From NCBI GenBank assembly GCA_023386955.1, contig JAEWIS010000023.1, positions 62,001 through 126,000 on the forward strand: a stretch of DNA of 64,000 bases, written 5' to 3'. Under the pieces are notes generated by a model. That model saw only the letters and a program-made list of their open reading frames with translations, was not told the DNA's origin and made no database searches. The position numbers and the translations under genes were made by a program. This document shows, piece by piece, positions 61,998 through 64,000 of the stretch. Numbering within the stretch: the stretch's first letter is position 1; each line of letters opens with the position of its first letter. Origin of the DNA: Bacillota bacterium. Its GTDB lineage: Bacteria; Bacillota; Bacilli; Paenibacillales; NBRC-103111.

Positions 61998-62023
61998 TTC
62001 CCAAAAATGAGAGGAGCGATTCC

Positions 62024-64000
62024 ATGATGAAGAGATTGGCCAGGCTGATGTGTTTGTTCCTGGTAACGGCAATGCTGGCGGGGCTGGTAGAGCCTGCTTT
62101 GAGCCTGCCGGAAGTCCATGCTGCGGAGGCCAGACCTGAATTGACAGTAAGCAGGACGGTATATGCTCCTGTGATTGACGGCAGCTTGGACGAGTCCATT
62201 TGGAGCGTCAGCCAGCCTCTGCCGGTCCATGCCGGGGAAGGTGCCTTCCAGGATGCCCGATTCGGCGTGCTTTGGGACAACACGTATCTGTACGTCGGGG
62301 TAAAGGCGGATGATTCCACCCTGATTAATGACCCGTCCGCAGGGTATTGGTTTGACCAGGACAATATTAACATTTTCCTGGATCCGACTATGCACCGGTC
62401 GGGGCCTTTTGTGAACGGGGATATGCAGCTTGGTTTTGTTTACCGGCCGGGTTCTATGACACCGGAGTTCCGCTTCGGTGCTGCCTTGAACAACCATAGC
62501 GGCAAGGACGAAAAACGGATTCTCCGGGCTATCAGCCAAACCGGCACCGGCTGGAATCTGGAGGTGGCCGTTCCATGGGATATGCTGGGCTTCGATCCCG
62601 TCACCACCAAGCAGCTGGGCATGAACATCGGGGTGACCGATCGGTACGACGATGGCTCCGCCAAGGCCGTCAAAAGCCGCAACAGCTACTGGAGCGCCTT
62701 CGGCTCCGCTACCTTCTGGAATGATACCACCGGCTACGGCACACTGGTTCTGTCGGAAACTCCGGCAGCGGGAACGGTGAGTCAGGTGCTGCTGGAGGAG
62801 GATTTTGAACAAGTTCCGGCCGGAGAACTGCCTGTGGGCTGGATCTCCGACGTCAACGCAGGAAGCCCTGCCTTCAGTGTAGTGGAGGATACCTACGGCA
62901 ACCGGCGTTTGGCCTTCAGCGGCAGTGCTTCGGGCAAACAAAGCAGGGCCATTGCGCCTGTGCAAGGCGATAATTATATGATTGAAACGGATTTGCGGTT
63001 CGAAAAGGTGCTGGACAGCGCCAGATGGGCCTCGTTGATGTTCCGTGTGCCCTCTGAGGGGAAACCGCCGTATAATCAGATGGCTGTGCGCCAGGACGGC
63101 AGATACGAGTTCGCTTACCGGACGGCAAGCGGAGGCTGGCAGGTGCCGGAGAAGGGCAATTGGAGCCAGGCTTTGGCTGTGGGCGGCGATTATACCTTGA
63201 AGGTGCGGGTATATGGAAGCAACATTCAGGAGTTTATCAAAGCCAAGGATGATCCCGAATACACCAAGCTGCTGGATATGAACGTTTCCGGCGCTAATGC
63301 AGCCTATCTGAACGAAGCCGGCAAGGTCGGCCTCCAGGTGGATCAAAGCCAGGTCTCCTTCGATAATCTGAAGGTAACCCGGATTACTGCGGACCGTTTA
63401 GACCTCTCGGTGCCTGCTTCTGTTGAAGCGTTAACAGGACCGTTGACCGTAACGGGAGCCGTGTATTATTCCGATGGCATCCTCCAGAGTCCGTTGCCCG
63501 GCAAGCTGAAGCTTTACTCCTCCGATGAAAGTGTGCTGGCAGTACGCAGCAATCTTGCCTATCCGGTAGGCGCCGGATCTGCGGAGTTGAAGCTGGTGTA
63601 TGAGAATCTGGAGCTGACCCGGACGGTTGCGGTTACTCCATCGACGGTTGGCGCCCAAGCAACGGCAATCCGACACACTCCGGGTTACGTGCTTGCCGAT
63701 GCTGGAATACCTTTTTCCTTGCATGATATTGTGTTAAACGCTGACTTTACCGATTTCAGCACCAAGGATATCCGGGGAGACGCGGCAACCTGGACGGCGT
63801 CGCAGGACAGCGGCGTCACTATCACCAATGGCACCGTTACGGCGGCTTCCCAAGGTGTTTATCCTTTGACGGTAAAGAAGGATGCGGCAAGCACTCAAGT
63901 GCTTCTGGTGGTCAAAAATCCGGGGGACAGCGAATATGTTCTCTATGAGGAGAATTTCGACGGAATCGCTGATGGCACCATGCCGGAGGGCTGGAGCCGT
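62024..64000 (+). CDS. Secreted CBM9-like multidomain glycan-binding protein (3' partial)
   Basis: The frame is open from the ATG at 62024 to the right edge, 659 codons without a stop. GAGGAG (62011-62016) precedes the start. A signal peptide (to about VHA-AEA) leads to a CBM9/DOMON-like domain (about 40-240; VYAPVIDGSLDESIWSVSQP, then FGVLWDNTYLYVGVKADDST), a jelly-roll domain (about 255-450; starts near LLEEDFEQVPAGELPVGW), Ig-like segments (450-640) and, at the edge, the start of a second jelly-roll (YEENFDGIADGTMPEGW, same pattern as the first). In known proteins this layout belongs to large polysaccharide-degrading enzymes, with the catalytic part further downstream. It should bind plant or fungal glycan outside the cell. 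Confidence 0.85.
   Translation, partial: MMKRLARLMCLFLVTAMLAGLVEPALSLPEVHAAEARPELTVSRTVYAPVIDGSLDESIWSVSQPLPVHAGEGAFQDARFGVLWDNTYLYVGVKADDSTLINDPSAGYWFDQDNINIFLDPTMHRSGPFVNGDMQLGFVYRPGSMTPEFRFGAALNNHSGKDEKRILRAISQTGTGWNLEVAVPWDMLGFDPVTTKQLGMNIGVTDRYDDGSAKAVKSRNSYWSAFGSATFWNDTTGYGTLVLSETPAAGTVSQVLLEEDFEQVPAGELPVGWISDVNAGSPAFSVVEDTYGNRRLAFSGSASGKQSRAIAPVQGDNYMIETDLRFEKVLDSARWASLMFRVPSEGKPPYNQMAVRQDGRYEFAYRTASGGWQVPEKGNWSQALAVGGDYTLKVRVYGSNIQEFIKAKDDPEYTKLLDMNVSGANAAYLNEAGKVGLQVDQSQVSFDNLKVTRITADRLDLSVPASVEALTGPLTVTGAVYYSDGILQSPLPGKLKLYSSDESVLAVRSNLAYPVGAGSAELKLVYENLELTRTVAVTPSTVGAQATAIRHTPGYVLADAGIPFSLHDIVLNADFTDFSTKDIRGDAATWTASQDSGVTITNGTVTAASQGVYPLTVKKDAASTQVLLVVKNPGDSEYVLYEENFDGIADGTMPEGWSR

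Larger units (their letters stand above)
61665..62023. other. Intergenic control region between the propeller and CBM9-like genes
   Basis: No gene is seen in this 359-base gap. It holds an AT-rich stretch around 61700-61760, a nested hairpin (61766-61818), a likely promoter zone near 61840-61900 and a leader stem-loop with a T run (61925-61997) before the ribosome binding site GAGGAG at 62011-62016. Confidence 0.7.

Noticed and set aside
61814..63346. A 510-codon open frame on the minus strand
   Set aside because: It runs antisense to the CBM9-like gene, which has a ribosome binding site, a signal peptide and recognisable domains. The minus translation has no family features and is rich in His, Arg and Pro, as shadows of GC-rich third positions are.

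Overview
The window reads as chromosomal DNA of a Paenibacillus-type member of the Bacillales. The evidence is S-layer-homology (SLH) surface proteins, strong AAGGAGG ribosome binding sites with frequent GTG and TTG starts, a narGHJI operon driven by a NreB/NreC-type two-component system, a ywiC-like gene beside nar, and a membrane AraC regulator next to an LplB/YtcP-type sugar importer. No rRNA, tRNA, CRISPR array or transposase gene was seen.

Layout. 1-9.5 kb: surface proteins (a cohesin/dockerin glycan-binding protein cut by the window start, a cohesin-SLH protein, and a 1662-residue SLH protein with four alternating Ig-like module pairs). 9.6-13.2 kb: a two-gene ABC exporter. 13.4-16.2 kb: a PAS/GGDEF/HD-GYP cyclic-di-GMP protein and an AT-rich membrane protein. 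16.2-21.1 kb (minus): a response regulator, histidine kinase, FtsX-type permease and ATPase operon. 21.3-35.4 kb: a DUF3139-like protein and then a nitrate respiration block: O2-sensor-like kinase, NarL-type regulator, GAF protein with a remnant kinase domain, NarK fused to a PAS domain, narGHJI, moaE, moaA and ywiC. 36.2-40.5 kb: a LanFEG-like immunity transporter with its own two-component system but no lantibiotic structural or modification genes. 40.6-48.3 kb: galactokinase, a stalk-domain/peptide-binding fusion, a metallo-beta-lactamase-fold enzyme with an AraC regulator, a Gfo/Idh/MocA oxidoreductase, a lipoprotein, and a cupin/XRE pair. 48.5-54.5 kb: a membrane AraC regulator with two permeases and a lipoprotein binding protein for a carbohydrate. 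54.6-58.3 kb (minus): small metabolic enzymes. 58.4-59.7 kb: an ECF sigma/anti-sigma pair. 59.6-64 kb: a beta-propeller protein without signal peptide and a large secreted CBM9-like protein cut by the window end.

How parts work together. The 21.7-35.4 kb block is a nearly self-contained nitrate respiration island: sensing (kinase, regulator, GAF), uptake (NarK-PAS), reduction (NarGHI with chaperone NarJ) and part of molybdenum cofactor synthesis (MoaE, MoaA). The most unusual items are the NarK-PAS fusion, the GAF protein with an apparent dead ATPase-fold tail, a 172-bp imperfect palindrome between moaE and moaA, a 30-bp promoter-like sequence repeated almost exactly upstream of two unrelated genes, four inverted/direct copies of a TGCAAAASTGCA motif, and a perfect 17-bp inverted repeat at the sugar-importer promoter.
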